Positions 12,792 to 25,632 of a stretch of DNA of 64,000 bases are shown here, piece after piece. Source of the stretch: Strongylocentrotus purpuratus (taxonomy: Eukaryota; Echinodermata; Echinoidea; Camarodonta; Strongylocentrotidae); contig NW_022145607.1 in the NCBI RefSeq assembly GCF_000002235.5, positions 41,170,788-41,234,787 on the forward strand, in the 5' to 3' direction. Made by a program: the position numbers and the translations under genes. How positions within the stretch are numbered: the stretch's first letter is position 1; every line of letters begins with the position of its first letter. The notes under the pieces were generated by a model that searched no databases, was not told where the DNA came from, and saw nothing but the letters and a program-made list of their open reading frames with translations.

Positions 12792-14714
12792 CCCTACATG
12801 GTATATATGATAGTCCTATATATATCCACAGCTTCTTTCTGGTGCCATGGACGTGGGGAGGGGTAGGTCTTAGTCCGTGAATGAAAGGCCAACAAAATAT
12901 TGATTCGGGGTCCTGTCATCTTCTTTTCGTCTCCGTGCTTTATCCCTCCCCTCGCCCTTCCTTCTCTTTTGTCTTTCTTCTTTTTACCATAGGGGGGGGG
13001 GGATGCCATCCAGTGCCCCCTCCGTCAGCTCTGCCACTGTATTATCAAGAGCAGTGAATGTTCTCTTTCGGCGCCACTAGACGCTTCTTTAAACACTCGT
13101 CATTGAACCCCCTTCATTCCTTCCGACATTTAATTGCTTTACGACTAGAGGGTGGGAGTCGAAAGGGGTGCAACTTTGTACCCCATCCGATCACCTCTTT
13201 GTCAATAGGTAATACACCATGTGCTATAATGGGTAATTAATTTATTAGATATTGTAGTTGAACTGTTCCTCAAGAAACCGCAGTTCGTGGTCAATGCTTT
13301 ATTCAACGACGACAAATAAATAATCAAACTAGGAAACGGAGGTTTCTTCGAGTCGAGTTTTCAATAAAGGAATTGAACGGTTGTTTGAAATGCTACCGGA
13401 AATAGTCATGTCGTGCGCATTAAGACAGTGGTTTTAGAGTGATTATTGTCTGAACAAAATAAAGTGTTTTTCTGGTTAGAAACTGTTGAAATAATTCAAT
13501 AATACAACAATCTTAGCATAATAGTATATGAATGCGGTATTAGAGAGTAGTGACAAACAAGATGATCTTGAATTCCTTAATTCATAACATACAACAAATA
13601 GTACAAAGTGCAGAATTATATTACGTCGTAAAATTTTCCTTGAGTTAAAGTGTTTGTACTGATTCATCTTACAATGTATATATAAACGTCATAAATTGTA
13701 AATGGGATAATTTACCTATAAACATCAAGATTTCGATATCATATCTCGAATGTAGTAATAGACACACGAATGAGTTTGCAAAACTGATGATGTTTGATCG
13801 CACAATAAGATAACTGATGACGAATTGCTTATCTTTGAATACTCTTCAAATACGTAGTCTTTAACGCCACTAGTTACATTAAACGAAGGAATAATTTGAA
13901 GGCGAAATGTAGTCCACCAAACAATGGTGACATTAAAAAAGGGTTATTTCGGAAGACTAAAATGTAAATAATTGTCATGGGCATCGGTAAAGAGGGTGCA
14001 TGGTGTGTGCCCACCCCCCCCCTCCCCCACTTCCTCCGTCCGACCCCTCATTCAAACTCTAGATGAGTCGGCAACATAAGATCCTTGTCGGAAAGGTGCA
14101 AACATTGATGACCCTGTTAATTTTATAACAACTTTTATCATCACTATTAATATTATCATTTTTTGTTGATTGAGGATTTCTTTCGTTTGTTATATCTCAG
14201 CAAATTTGAAATGTTACGATTTATTTTACATTTACAGGCAAATCTAAAATTATAAGGACCGTTTCTTCTCAGGCATGAGTGGGTGCGCGTGGGTGTGCGT
14301 GTGTGTGAGCGCGTGTGTGTTACGAATATAGTATATTCGCCAAATGCATTGTTTCTTTCTTGACCTTACACTATAGTTTGACCACTATTATAGAATCTTC
14401 ATTACATTGAAGATGAGCATGGTTGCATACGAGATAGATCCATATTGAAACCAGTCTCTATTTCCTGGAATTAATAAACCCAAACCCAAATCAATAACTG
14501 GAGTATACCAGTCAGTCACAGGTGTGGTCAATAAACCACGGACAACTACCTCAAACAGCTTCCTCCTGTCAAATATTCTCTGAATAAAACAATCAATGGA
14601 GATTTGTGGTGTTTTGACACGCATTAATCATCAACACTTTGTTAAATTTTGAATTCTTTCAAAATGTACGATCGTGGATCATGTTAAGTACTTTGTGTTG
14701 CGATTTAAGTGAAT
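12790..14714. other. Intergenic; no gene recognised
   Basis: Nothing coding recognised. It includes a G run at about 12992-13002, a C run near 14014-14024 and a short GT/GC-rich stretch at 14280-14320. Confidence 0.5.
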
Positions 14715-15090
14715 TATAATAGTAATATAATAATCTAGATTTATATCGCGCTTCATACGTAATACCGTCTCTCAGAGCTTTACAGATATTATTACCCCGG
14801 TCATATAGGACTAATTAACACTCAATGTGCACCATCTCTACTAACTGAGGAGTATAACTATCTATCTATTCCTACTACAGTATATCAAAGTAGGCATCGT
14901 GAGGGCATATGGGAATTACTGACACAAAGGCTTTAGCCGTCCTATCAGGCCCCCATTTCTCTCTCGGGTATGGAGTGGCAAATATAAATTAATGCCTTGC
15001 CAAAGGACATTAGGGACGTGGCGGCGGTTGAACCCAAGACCTTTGCACTGAAGTAACTGCTTAAACCACTCGACTACGACACCTCTACGA
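14715..15090 (-). repeat. Relic tRNA-derived SINE (minus strand)
   Basis: Shows the SINE order read on the plus strand: an ATTTATATCGCGCTTCA block, TTTACAGATATTATTACCCCGGTCAT, a TTGCCAAAGGACATTAG block, and GGTTGAACCCAAGACC with TTAAACCACTCGACTACGACA as the degenerate tRNA head. It is diverged from the 36.2 and 53.9 kb copies but co-linear with them. Confidence 0.65.
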
Positions 15091-15288
15091 TGATGTTTTC
15101 ATTTGGTTCGTCTTCCTGTTATAAATCATTGTAAAATCATTTTGACTACAACACAATCGCAACTGCTTTCTAGAAAAGTTAACCTAGAGTAATCTCAATA
15201 GCCTTGTGCGTCACCTAATAAGCGAACATGACGATGAGGTATGACTTAATCCGAACATGATTCCATGGGCTGTACAACAGGGACCCGT

Positions 15289-15421
15289 TTCACAAAGCCT
15301 TTTATCAATGACAAATAACAAAAATCAGTGACAAATCTGCTGATAACCAATCAGAAGCAAGAATTTCAGTAGCTTATAACAAAACCTGTCATTTGTCACT
15401 GATGACAAGTTTTGTGAAACG
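15289..15421. mobile_element. Small palindromic MITE (GTTTCACAAA ends)
   Basis: The left end CCCGTTTCACAAAGCC is mirrored by the right end TTTTGTGAAACGCCC. The inner ATCAGTGACAAAT blocks are also inverted, so about 130 bp can fold into one hairpin. A second partial copy is at 33029-33117. No clear target duplication. Confidence 0.65.
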
Positions 15422-15839
15422 CCCAACTGGACATTGAAATTGCCATTGACCTGATTTTTCGAAAGAAGTTGCGGTCGTGGTCTGCTGGGTGTACATTCAT
15501 ACAAACATTGTATGAGCTAGAGCATTATCTGTATCCTCTAACATTAATTTGATTAAAATGTATGTCTGTGTCGCTTAAATCACTTAAAACCCCACTGTTT
15601 TACTTGTAGCTACTTGCTCCCTCTATATAGAAAACTTCCCCTAAATCGGTGCCTGTTGGTCCCCCATGATCCTCTTTTTCTTATGTTAGTTGAGAGCTGA
15701 GTTAATGAGATAGCCACCTGTCAGTGACCTCGCTGTGTGGTCTAATCCCTTCTGGCCCAGTGGTATTGACGGTCTTTAATTAGAGTAGATCTAGGAGCTT
15801 ATATTTCTTTTCCAACCATGCCAAAAATATAACAGAGAA

Positions 15840-16030
15840 TTTTGAAATCAAATAAAAAAGACTCTACTAAAATCAAATCAAATTAAATTAAAATCAAATC
15901 AAACCACATCATATGAAATGAAACCTATAATAAAATTAAACCACATCAAATAAAAGGAAACTATATCAAATCAAATCAAATTCAACTTATTCAAATACAG
16001 TTATATCAGATCAAATCTAATCAAATCAAT
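15840..16030. repeat. Degenerate (AAATC)n pentanucleotide tract
   Basis: About 190 bp dominated by AAATC, with AAATT and other variants. A short pure version of the same motif occurs at 34206-34226. Confidence 0.7.
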
Positions 16031-18124
16031 CGAATTAAAGATGTGAAAATGAAGACAAATGGGGGAGAGAAATTTGACGATAAAAATAGCTTTAATATGG
16101 TTACACAAAGGTTGTCTAAAAGACATTTCCTTAAAAAGTAGAAAAAAAGAAAAAAGAAAAAAGAAAAGAAAAGAGAAAGAAAATAATGTTGGTGGAGTCC
16201 TTCGTGCCCTCTCGTATCGGTCATAGGATGAAGGCATGGCATAGAAAGGAGGGAATGGTAACAGTGACAATGGCCAAAGGTTGAGTCGTGAAAGAATTTG
16301 ATGCAATAATGAGTAAGAAAGAGGAAAAGAAAATAAGCTTGTTTGTTGATGTTTTCTGCAGCCTCCACTCCGGTATCATTAACAGGGCAGAGGGTTATGC
16401 TAATTTTCTTTTCCCTTCTTTTCCCCGATTCCCTTTCATTTGATTTCTTTCTTTTTTTTTAAGAGGGAGGGGTAGCGTTTGGGGGCACTCGGTGGGCCAG
16501 TCATGGTAGAGTCATGTCACCGTTTTATATTACACCGCCGGAGTTGGGTAAGCATAGTTGGCTTTTAAGCAAATCCACAACAAACCAGCCCTCCTCACTC
16601 AACCATTGTTGTTTAAAAATGCCAAATCCCCAACGAGGGTTCCCTTTTCTTTCCCCTTCTCCTAAGTTCCCATTGGAACCTGAGAAAGTAACTGTATCAT
16701 TTTTAGGTTGATTTTCGAAGGAGGTTCTTTCTATGGAGTCTTTTTGGATGAAAGACGAAACTCGACTTGAGTTTCCCTTTCCGATCTTAATCCCAACACA
16801 CAGGTGAGAAGCGGGGGATACTCCGGCCGGCCGGGGAGGCCTAGGGGCTGAAGGGCTATCCCAACCACCTACCTATGCTATGGGCCACGTCAGTCCTGGT
16901 TTGTTTTCTTTCGAGATCAGTACTAAAAGTCGTTCTAAAGAGCGAGGTATTTAGGCGAAGGCAAGCCAAGATCAAATCCGCTATGGGTATTGACGAAACT
17001 AAGGAATGAGGGAGAAAGAGAGAGAGAGGGAGGAAGAGAGAGTGATGAAAAGAATCAACAAGAAGAAAGTGTCCGTGAAAGCGGAAAAATAAACCTCCCG
17101 AAGTTGAAGTTTAGCTTTTCAAGTTTTAACTCTCCGTCGCTTAACAATCTAAGCGAGGCCGGGGGCGACTTCGTGTCACTGTAAAGCGGTTTGATTCTCA
17201 GCTCTCTGTCACTATGTCAGCTTTTTGAAACCCCCCTTTTCGCCCTGGGACCCTTCCCGGCTTGGCATCGTACAATAGAGGACCGGTAGCATGGTGTGAT
17301 TTGATGGGAACGTCTCTTTAAATGGGTCGAAAGTAGAAAACATTCTAGTGGAGAGGATACCGATCCTTTCTCAAAGAAATATTGACCTTTTCTTCAACCG
17401 TCCAACTCGAGGAGACTATCCTAAATATTAGCTTATTTCTTTCATTCTTTTAATCCCCTTCTTTTCTTAATTCTCACCTTTACTGCGCGTACAAAAAAGC
17501 GGACTGTTTTCTATTACTTATAATTAGCATAAAAGTAATAGATGAATCTGTTTAGCGTGTGCATGGCTTCAAAGGGTAATTGAATTAAAAGAACAAAATG
17601 ATTAACGCTTGGTAGTTAATGATAAGCGCAAGTTTCGCTACAGAAGTTAGATAGAAGGAGTATCTGCTTAGCATGTTTGAAGTTGGAAGCATTCGCAGAC
17701 GTATAGTAGCAAGCTAGACCGCCAGGCGATAGATTGAAGCCGAGTTCAGATCTTGTGTTGACCGCTAAACTTCAAGCAGAAGAACGTGACACAGACCCAA
17801 CAAGTGTCTTTACTCAAGCCCCATTTAACAAACCAATCTTCTTTTATGTCTTGCAATTGAAGTGGGATAGCAAAGGAGAATATATACGAAGAGAAATGAG
17901 GGAAAAGGATAATAGGGCCTTTTTTTTTGTACAAGTGGCTTGGTAGTATGTTCGTTTTTTTGTAATTCTATCTCTAAGTGTTAAGAAGGTGTTGACACTT
18001 TGGTTTACTCGCCGTGCTTGGTGGGTAAACGGACCAAAGTGCGATGACTGTGATTTTCACCATTCTATTCTTTCATCTCTTCTGTCTCATGTGTGCATTA
18101 GAGGTGGTAAAGTTTTATGAAGAG
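16031..18124. other. Intergenic; no gene recognised
   Basis: Mixed sequence with A-rich runs (16140-16185), a GA-rich run near 17008-17045 and a short GC-rich patch at 16820-16850. Two overlapping opposite-strand frames near 17734-17946 have no recognisable domain. Confidence 0.45.
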
Positions 18125-18365
18125 CAGCAGTCGACTGAGGTCCCCCTTCCATACCCTCACCTGTCCTGAACGGCTCGGGGCGGGGTGAGTGACAGGCGTG
18201 ACGCCGCTCAGTCTGTCGAGCACGTCTGCGTTTCCCAGGTGTTGGCGGGGCGAAGATCGAAGAAGAAGCAGCGGTGCGCGGTATAAGACGGCAGCGCAAA
18301 GAGAGGGCGAGCGAGAAATCTGTTCTCCGACTGCGGCGCGTTTCGCTAGCAAGATCCAAATTTGA
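18125..18365 (-). promoter_or_regulatory. CpG-rich block; candidate minus-strand promoter and non-coding first exon
   Basis: This stretch is far richer in CpG and GC than its surroundings (GCGCGG, GCGGCGCG, GGGCGAGCGAG). Read on the minus strand it ends in a good splice donor context, GACAG|GTGAGG, at about 18158-18168. It contains no ATG in an extended frame, so it would be a 5' UTR exon. I could not find the downstream exons to its left. It could equally be a GC-rich transposon fragment. Confidence 0.3.
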
Positions 18366-19567
18366 TTTAGGGTTAATGACAATTAAATGAAAATGATGCG
18401 CTTGAGGAGAAGTGAGAAAACTACCAAAAGCAAATTGACATTGAACGCTTGACGGGGCGATCTGATGAGATAGGGGCAGAGAGAGAGAGAGACATTAATA
18501 GGGGATGGAATACATGCCTTCTTGTCTCGATCAAAAGAGGGGTTCCTTAAAGGAAAACATTGACAAGTTTAGCCAACATTTGCCAATGAACGTGACACGT
18601 GTTTCAAACACAATTTGGAAGGCTAGGAAAACAATGAAACAAATAAAGGTCCCCTCTTTGTCAAAAATTACATATAAGTGCAAAAGACACTGGGAAAGAT
18701 ATATTTATTCACGGTTGCCACTATACACGCCTGTCCTACATACATGGAGATGCTGACTTAACTCAACTGTTAGTCCACCCATGCACCATGATCCTAAATA
18801 GTATATTTAAATTACATCAAGTTTCCACCCCCAAACAAAAGTATATATATATAAAAACAAAAATCATTAAGCATCAAAATGTTGTACTTGAACAAGGTCA
18901 ACCCTGTTACTATTTATGGTGCAGCTGCTGATTCGAGGCTGAGAGAAATTTGCGAGGCATCAAATCTTCATCGTTCAAAAACTTGAGATAGAATCATGTT
19001 TTAGATCTCATTAACTGCTACATGGATTTCTCATTCTTGAATTATACATAAAGAAACAAACAATCTATTATCGCGACCATACAAGTCATTTACAAATGCA
19101 ATAATGATCATTCAAACCAGTTGGAATAATTATTCACAGTAATAGCACACACTCATGATAGGCCCTATCAATATTCTTCATCCGATCGTTCCGAAATTAC
19201 ATGAAAACTTTGTTTTAATATATTTTTTTAAGCCATTAAAAAAAATCCCTTCGCAAAGAGACTTATCCGTTTGGTAAGAACTATTGGTAAATACAATGAA
19301 ATATATTGTAAATTTTGGTCTTAGAGTAGCTGGATTTACAGATCTTGATATTTTCCTCATCTTTTCTAATATTACCAAATTGTACAAAGCGTTGAGTTGT
19401 GAAAAGGGCATATTTTTTCGACGTAAAGTTTCATCGGGAAATACAGTTCGGGCACATTATCATGATTACCTTAAAAAAATCTGTTTATGACATCAACGTG
19501 AAACGGATTATATGTCCCTAATTTATTCATGGCATTTGAGTATGTTACATGTTTCTTTAGATATTAA
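18366..19567. other. Intergenic; no gene recognised
   Basis: AT-rich anonymous DNA with a short (GA)n at 18480-18492 and a TA run at 18841-18852. The frame at 18505-18756 shows no family resemblance. Confidence 0.5.
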
Positions 19568-19662
19568 TTAAAGGGAAAGTCCACCCTGACATACAATTAA
19601 TTAAAATAGAAGCAAAAATATAAAAGTCTCTAATTGGAGAGGACCTCGAAAGATACATCAAT

Positions 19663-20391
19663 GTGTCGTGGACGAGTGGATACGTCGCAGGACTGTCGAT
19701 CACAAGGTCCGCGGTTCGAATCCCGCCGCGGCACTAATGTCCTTTGGCAAGACATTGATCTACATTGGCCAAACTCAACCCAAGTGAAGTAAATGGGTAC
19801 CGGTAGGAAGGAATTCCTTGAATGCTGTGAGCACCGAAATCGGTAGCCTAGCAGAGCCGGGGAGCGTTATTTTTTTATGCGGCACAGATTGGGGCTTTTT
19901 TTAAAAAGGGGTCTTGATTTACAGACTAATACTGGTCGTGTGCGTACTAGACAGTATAAGTAGTAGAGGTCTGTTTTTAATAGTGTTACATGTAATCCAC
20001 TACCGCATGGAAAATCATTACATCAACAATTAAAATCAAATTGGAAATCTGAAGAGGAGGCAGCACGTCAATAAGGAGAACATCACAATAATTAGTCAAT
20101 AAAACTTAACTAACTTAAACGAAGAGGAATGTTATCTAAACACATAGTTCGCGATGGATATACAAACTTCTTCGCAGCGCTAATGCGCTAGCGAACATGA
20201 CTAGTCTCACGAACGTGCAGACACTATTCAGAAGGGAAAGAACGTACTTCCCATAGGTTTAACACGCGCCATGCCCCAATCTGTGCCGCATAAAAAAATA
20301 ACGCAGCCGGGGAGCGCTTTAATTGAGCATCTTGTAGGGTGAATATGTGCGCTATATAAATATCCAATATTATATTATATTATTATTATTT
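19663..20391 (+). repeat. tRNA-derived SINE split by a later insertion
   Basis: The plus-strand head holds a box-A-like GGACGAGTGG and a perfect box B GGTTCGAATCC, followed by the SINE body AATGTCCTTTGGCAAGACAT. The body breaks at 19863 and resumes at 20314 with GCGCTTTAATTGAGCA and CTATATAAAT, then an (ATT)n tail to about 20391. The tail type matches the copies at 36.2, 25.6 and 53.9 kb. It is RNA polymerase III-like in origin and has no coding capacity. Confidence 0.8.
19855..20313. mobile_element. 441-bp Mutator-like MITE with 9-bp target duplication
   Basis: Perfect 32-bp terminal inverted repeats occupy 19864-19895 and 20273-20304, beginning GCGTTATTTTTTTATGCGG. They are flanked by identical 9-bp direct repeats, AGCCGGGGA (19855-19863 and 20305-20313). 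Removing the element and one repeat restores a continuous SINE. A 9-bp duplication with long TIRs fits the Mutator superfamily. There is no transposase, so it is non-autonomous. The interior is AT-rich and unrelated to anything else here. Confidence 0.85.
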
Positions 20392-20483
20392 GCCAATATG
20401 TGGTTCACATTTCAGTGACCGGTTCCTCTCATTTTCCGCGTTTATTAAAACCAACTTGATATCAAGGTTGATTTCCCTTTTAA

Positions 20484-21323
20484 ACTGGTTGGATGGTGCA
20501 ACATTAGAAATAAAAGCGAATTAAAAAAATACATTATCACCTTATACAATGAAGCAAAACATTTTGCAATTTGCTTTTCCCCCCAATGATGTTATTTTTT
20601 TCTCGAGAGAGAGTTATGTTATTATGCTCTTTATTCAGATATTATTACCACCATTCTAGGCTTGTAAAAATGTAATGGCCTTTTATGCAATCTCCGAAAA
20701 TATGTCGCTATATAGACCTTTGTTATAATCTGTTAATTGTAATATTTTTATCATCACTTTCTAACTTTTTTAGAGAGCATCAGTGCATAGCAGATATGTT
20801 GCAAATATATGGATAATATCACCATTATTTTACAGACAAAAAAAATCACACAAACAAACAAACACAAATAATTCTTCTTGAAGCTAATCTTGAGCTCTGG
20901 TAAGGGCCTCGTATGTTGAGAGAACATGGCTATTATTCATTCTGGATTGTTTATCCTGCAGTAGATTGATTGTTTGAACCAGTAAAATAAAAACAACATC
21001 ACAAAATCTTGCTGGAAATCATCTTCAATAAAAACACAACTCTCGTCTACACATAGCGACCTGTGTTAAGCACATGGCGACGGGCTTACTTACCTTGATT
21101 GCGTTATCTTTCTATACTCAATACTCAGCCCCTATACATTTTCTATCATTACCAGAACACAAGCTTATCCTTGAAAAATCAATTTAGGATGTTTGGGAAA
21201 CGGTGAACCTGCAGAAGAACTATCTGCTGTATTATCATAATGATTTCCTCTGCTTGTTTAAGTGTTGACTTTGGCAAGGTTAAAAATGGTGTCAACATTT
21301 TCTTGATTGATTTATTGAAATGT

Positions 21324-21357
<34 letters not shown>

Positions 21358-23344
21358 AGGTAAACCACGATACGTTCAAAGAGCAGCTTCCGACAATGAC
21401 AATTTCAAGTGTCACCTCCCAGATGAAAGCAGGTCTGAATAAAAGTCACGGTTTGACAGATCTCATTTGCTCGGTTAATAAGGAATGGAAGGGGGGGGGG
21501 TCATCTCAAGACAATCCATTTGACACCTACTTATCTCGTCCAGTGTCGGTTTCTTTTCATCTTGACTCAATCATTGACCGGTTAAACCGCCTCACAACTG
21601 CTCGCCATTCAATTCAATACACGGCTTAGACTCCCATTTCACACACCTGTTCCAAACTCCTTTGGCTTAAGATACGGAGATGGTTAATACACTCTCAAGG
21701 AGCTCCCCAACATAATAAATTCAAAATAAAGAAGGAGGACATAAAGATGAGAATAAGACGGAAACTTTCACTACGATGCATACAATAAAAACGGCGTCCT
21801 AGCTTTACGATTTTGAAGTTGCTAATTTCTTAGCGGTGAATATTAAGAGTAACTGAACAAGATTGTTCAAATAGCAACGATTGTTGTAGGGGAACAAGAC
21901 TTGGAAGAAAGAACTACACGTCTGAAGCCGACTGGGGCGAGGTTGGATCAGGGTGGACGGGGGTTAACAGTCGGGGTGCTGAGAAGAAAGGCAAACGGTA
22001 TAAGAAGATTTGAATTTAACGGAGTTATGGGTTCAATCCCTTCTTTCTTTGTGATCTTTGAAGTTCTGAAAGTGAGTCATGGTTGAAGATCTGAGAACAT
22101 GAAATCAATGACGCTAGAAGTGCACAGAGGATAAGAGGGCCGTTGGACTTTTCTTGTCCTATCATAATGTGATATTCAAGTGAAAAAGAGTTTAAAGACG
22201 AAACCGTGAGCGAAAAGTAGTTCTTGGGAATACGAAAAGTTCGGTTATTTCTTCTTTCGTACAGAATATAAAAAGTAATGAAAGCTGAGAAAAAAATTCT
22301 GGACAGAAATCTATACGACACAATGATGTATACAAATGGAGCATGTTTATTCAGCATATTTTCCCCCCTTAAAACACCACTTTGATAACTTCATTTTTCC
22401 AACTGTTTTTTTAAAAATATTTTTGTTTTTAATGAAAATAAAACTAAACGACATAACATATTTACAATATTTGTTTCCAATCGTTAAAAGGGCGTGTTTG
22501 TGTTATAGGTCGAGTTATTGATTATAACTTAAACTATTTAAAAAAATTGCTTTTTTAAATTCTTGATAAACAGGTAATGTCAATACTTTAACAGCGTATA
22601 TATATAATGTCCTCAAACATTATACATGTATGTTACAATAAAACAAATTCCTTTTGAAATGACAACATTAGATATAATATGCACTTCAAAATACAAAATA
22701 ATATTGTACCATTTCAAGTTATAAGCCAACTATTATAATCCCAATGGTAGTAATTCAAACTTATCAGAAGACAAGAAAACAAAGGTAAAATACAAAGAAG
22801 TGTTTCGGATAAGACGTTAAAGGACCTGACAAAAACCGAACAATACGAAGCAATACAAGGTAATCCAAGAAAAACAGATGTAAATAAAACTGATAAGACA
22901 AAGAAATAAATACAGGAATAGTGTCCGTCACTCAAGGAGAGGTCCATGCGGAGCAAAGGACAGAAGGAGGGTGTGGTGGGGGGGGGGGGGGTGGGGACAG
23001 TACTCATGATATCTACATTTTAGTATCTTCCTCTGTTTTGACCGGGCTTGAGAGTATGGTTACCTGGTAACTAGGGGTGTGGCCGGCCGGGAGAGGGGTA
23101 ACAGTGAAGAGCTTAGGATCATAGTGAGGTGGGAATAATCTTACTATCTTACCCTCTGGGCACAGTGAGTGAGTTGAGTGAAGGAATAAAAAAAATCTGA
23201 CGAAGGACTCATGAAGAGAAAATAAGAAAAAAAAGGGAAAATAGAAATCCGGACCAATTAACTTTTGGCTATATGGTTGAGGATCCCCCTAGGGTGGATT
23301 TTGAAAACTGGAGAGCCCACTTGAAGAGAGAGGGAAGAAGAAAG
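20484..23344. other. Intergenic; no gene recognised
   Basis: Holds a short pure (GA)n at 21326-21354, G runs at about 21490-21499 and 22977-22991, and otherwise anonymous sequence. The frames at 21240-21629 and 22025-22357 cross low-complexity sequence or lack any domain. Confidence 0.5.
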
Positions 23345-23447
23345 AGGAGAGAGATTGAGAGGGGTAAGGGGTGGAAGGGGAGATCATAAAGTAGAGAGAG
23401 AGAGGAAGGGTAGGAGCGAGAGGGAAAGAGAGGGGGAGGGGGAGAGA

Positions 23448-23487
<40 letters not shown>

Positions 23488-23502
23488 TGAAGTGGTTGAG
23501 TG

Positions 23503-23533
<31 letters not shown>

Positions 23534-23954
23534 TTAGAGAGAGAGGCAGAGAGAGAGAGAGAGAGAGAGAGTATGTGTATGAAGGAAATATAGAGACAGA
23601 GAGAGAGAGAGAGGGAGACAGAGAGAAAAATATATGTATAAAGAAATCTTATTTGTAAAAAGTAGATGAGTAGCCGCGAAGATGACTGCATTATGAAAAA
23701 GAACTAACATGTGGGATGTGACAGAATACAGAGTACGATTAAACCATCAAAAATAAAGCAGAAGGCATCCCCTCCCCCGAGAGAGAAAAATAGAGAGAGA
23801 GAGAGGGGGGGGGGGGGGGTAGGGGAAAATGGAGGTTGTAGAGAGTGAGAGAGAAATGGAGAGAGAAATGGAGGGGGTAGGATACAGATGGGAGAGTTTG
23901 TAGGAGAAATGAGGGAAAGGGATGGAGATTACATATATATTTCTATACAGAGAT

Positions 23955-23998
<44 letters not shown>

Positions 23999-24000
23999 GC
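23345..24000. repeat. Composite (AG)n/(GT)n microsatellite block
   Basis: Long interrupted (GA)n at 23390-23482, (GT)n at 23500-23530, (GA)n at 23535-23630, a GA and G-run section at 23790-23820 and (AG)n at 23958-23996. The opposite-strand frames of Ser/Leu repeats are artefacts of this composition. Confidence 0.9.
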
Positions 24001-25135
24001 GAAGAAAAGCAGGGATAAGATACATGAGAATGGAGAGGTCGGAGTACGAGTGCTAAGGGAGAAAGAGAGAAAGAGTCAATCCGTAATGAAAGCACAGGTG
24101 TATCGCCCTCAGCCACAAACATCTTACCTATCAATACAAACCTACCTCACAAGCATATTATCAAGACACAGTAACCATTCATTATAATGACAAGGATAAA
24201 TATTCAGCCCACACGTAATATACAGCGCCTCTTTAATACCTCAAACACGAGAAAAGGGCCCTTCTAGCGGCTGAGCATCAACGGTTTACCAAAAATGCCG
24301 AAATTGTTTGGTTTTTAAAATGTCCAGCTGTATATAAATCCATTTCCCTTCGGGGTAGGATCAATATTTTCAAAAGCATTGGCTTTTGATGATATAAAAG
24401 ACGAGAGGAAAGCAATGAAACAAAATTATAAGAGGATAGAACTAGGTGAGAGAAGGCAAGTGGCGGATTGGTGATTATGGCTGTAATGGAGTGGCGCTCT
24501 TTCTTTAAACTTTGAGAATGTTTGAAATGTTAACAAACGACACTATAATGTATTTATGGGTTTTACGGTGCGATAAAGAGAGCATACTTTCACACCTTTC
24601 TTTCACAAGCTACAAAAATGCACCGCAATGCGACTCTTTACAACAAAAAAAGTGATTTAAGAAGAAAAGGGAGCAAGTCCTTGGCGCTGGATTAAAAACC
24701 CTGAGAATGAAGTTTTTAAGATCTCATGTGAACATACTTTTCTATACGATGGGTCTTCCTTTGCTCCAAGCATTAATAGACACTCTGAAAAGTTGGATGG
24801 CTTCACCTTTAGAAATGGCAAATGGAATGTGTTGGAGAAGAATGCAAGCAAGTTAATGACGGATTAAGCACTGTTAGATTCAATAATCAACACCTAGGAA
24901 TTATGGGTAACATGATTTGAGGGAATCGTTTTGTTACCGCGGAGGTCTATAGAGGGCCGCACAATGAGCTGAGCTTTAGAGTTTATATTTTCGTTCACTT
25001 TTGTTACCCAAGGATGCAGAAAGAGTGAAGAGCTTTAACTTTTAATGGATGGATTTAATTTTAGGGTACCCTAGTATCTCGAGATAAACATTGAAAGGGG
25101 GTGGGTGGGGGAGGTGGGCGCGACTCAACATGACT

Positions 25136-25137
<2 letters not shown>
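24001..25137. other. Intergenic; no gene recognised
   Basis: Anonymous sequence. No exon, RNA or repeat signature that I recognise. Confidence 0.45.

Positions 25138-25187
<50 letters not shown>
25138..25187. repeat. (GA)n microsatellite
   Basis: About 48 bp of pure AG repeat. Confidence 0.95.
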
Positions 25188-25190
<3 letters not shown>

Positions 25191-25556
25191 TTGCGATATT
25201 ATTGTGAACTAAACTGCAAAACACAATATTTCATCAAAGCAAACAAAACAAAAACAATTGTTTGTTAATGTTGGATGAGCAAGTAAGCGATGGTAATCAA
25301 GTTGTGATGAGAATAATTAAACCGGTGATGACGGTATCAATTATGAAGATGATGACGACAACGATGGCGACATATGTAACATCACTCCCGATGATAGTGG
25401 TGGTCTTGTTGCAGATACAAGTGGAAATGAGTGAAAACGATGGGGTTGGATGACAGACCGTGTGGTAAATTAGCTTTTTGCTAAACAAGTTATCTAATAA
25501 AGTGCTGCTACTGCTATTCCAAGTACTGTCGCTGTTATTACTGCCACTACTACCAA

Positions 25557-25567
25557 TTATGATGATA

Positions 25568-25632
<65 letters not shown>

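Larger units (their letters stand above)
19568..20483. mobile_element. Outer inverted-repeat element, interrupted by a SINE
   Basis: It starts TTAAAGGGAAAGTCCACC at 19568 and ends GGTTGATTTCCCTTTTAA at 20483, an imperfect inverted terminal repeat flanked by TTAA. Related copies at 60812-60985 and 61150-61390 contain the blocks GACCTCGCAAGATACGTCAA and TTGCCAATTTGTG next to each other. Here those blocks are separated by the SINE, showing that the SINE landed inside. TTAA suggests piggyBac-type targeting, but I do not claim the superfamily. Confidence 0.6.

Noticed and set aside
19663..19740. A genuine tRNA gene
   Set aside because: Box B is perfect, but the acceptor and anticodon stems do not close, and the sequence continues into a SINE body with an (ATT)n tail. 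The same reasoning applies at 12450, 25830, 36500 and 54200.
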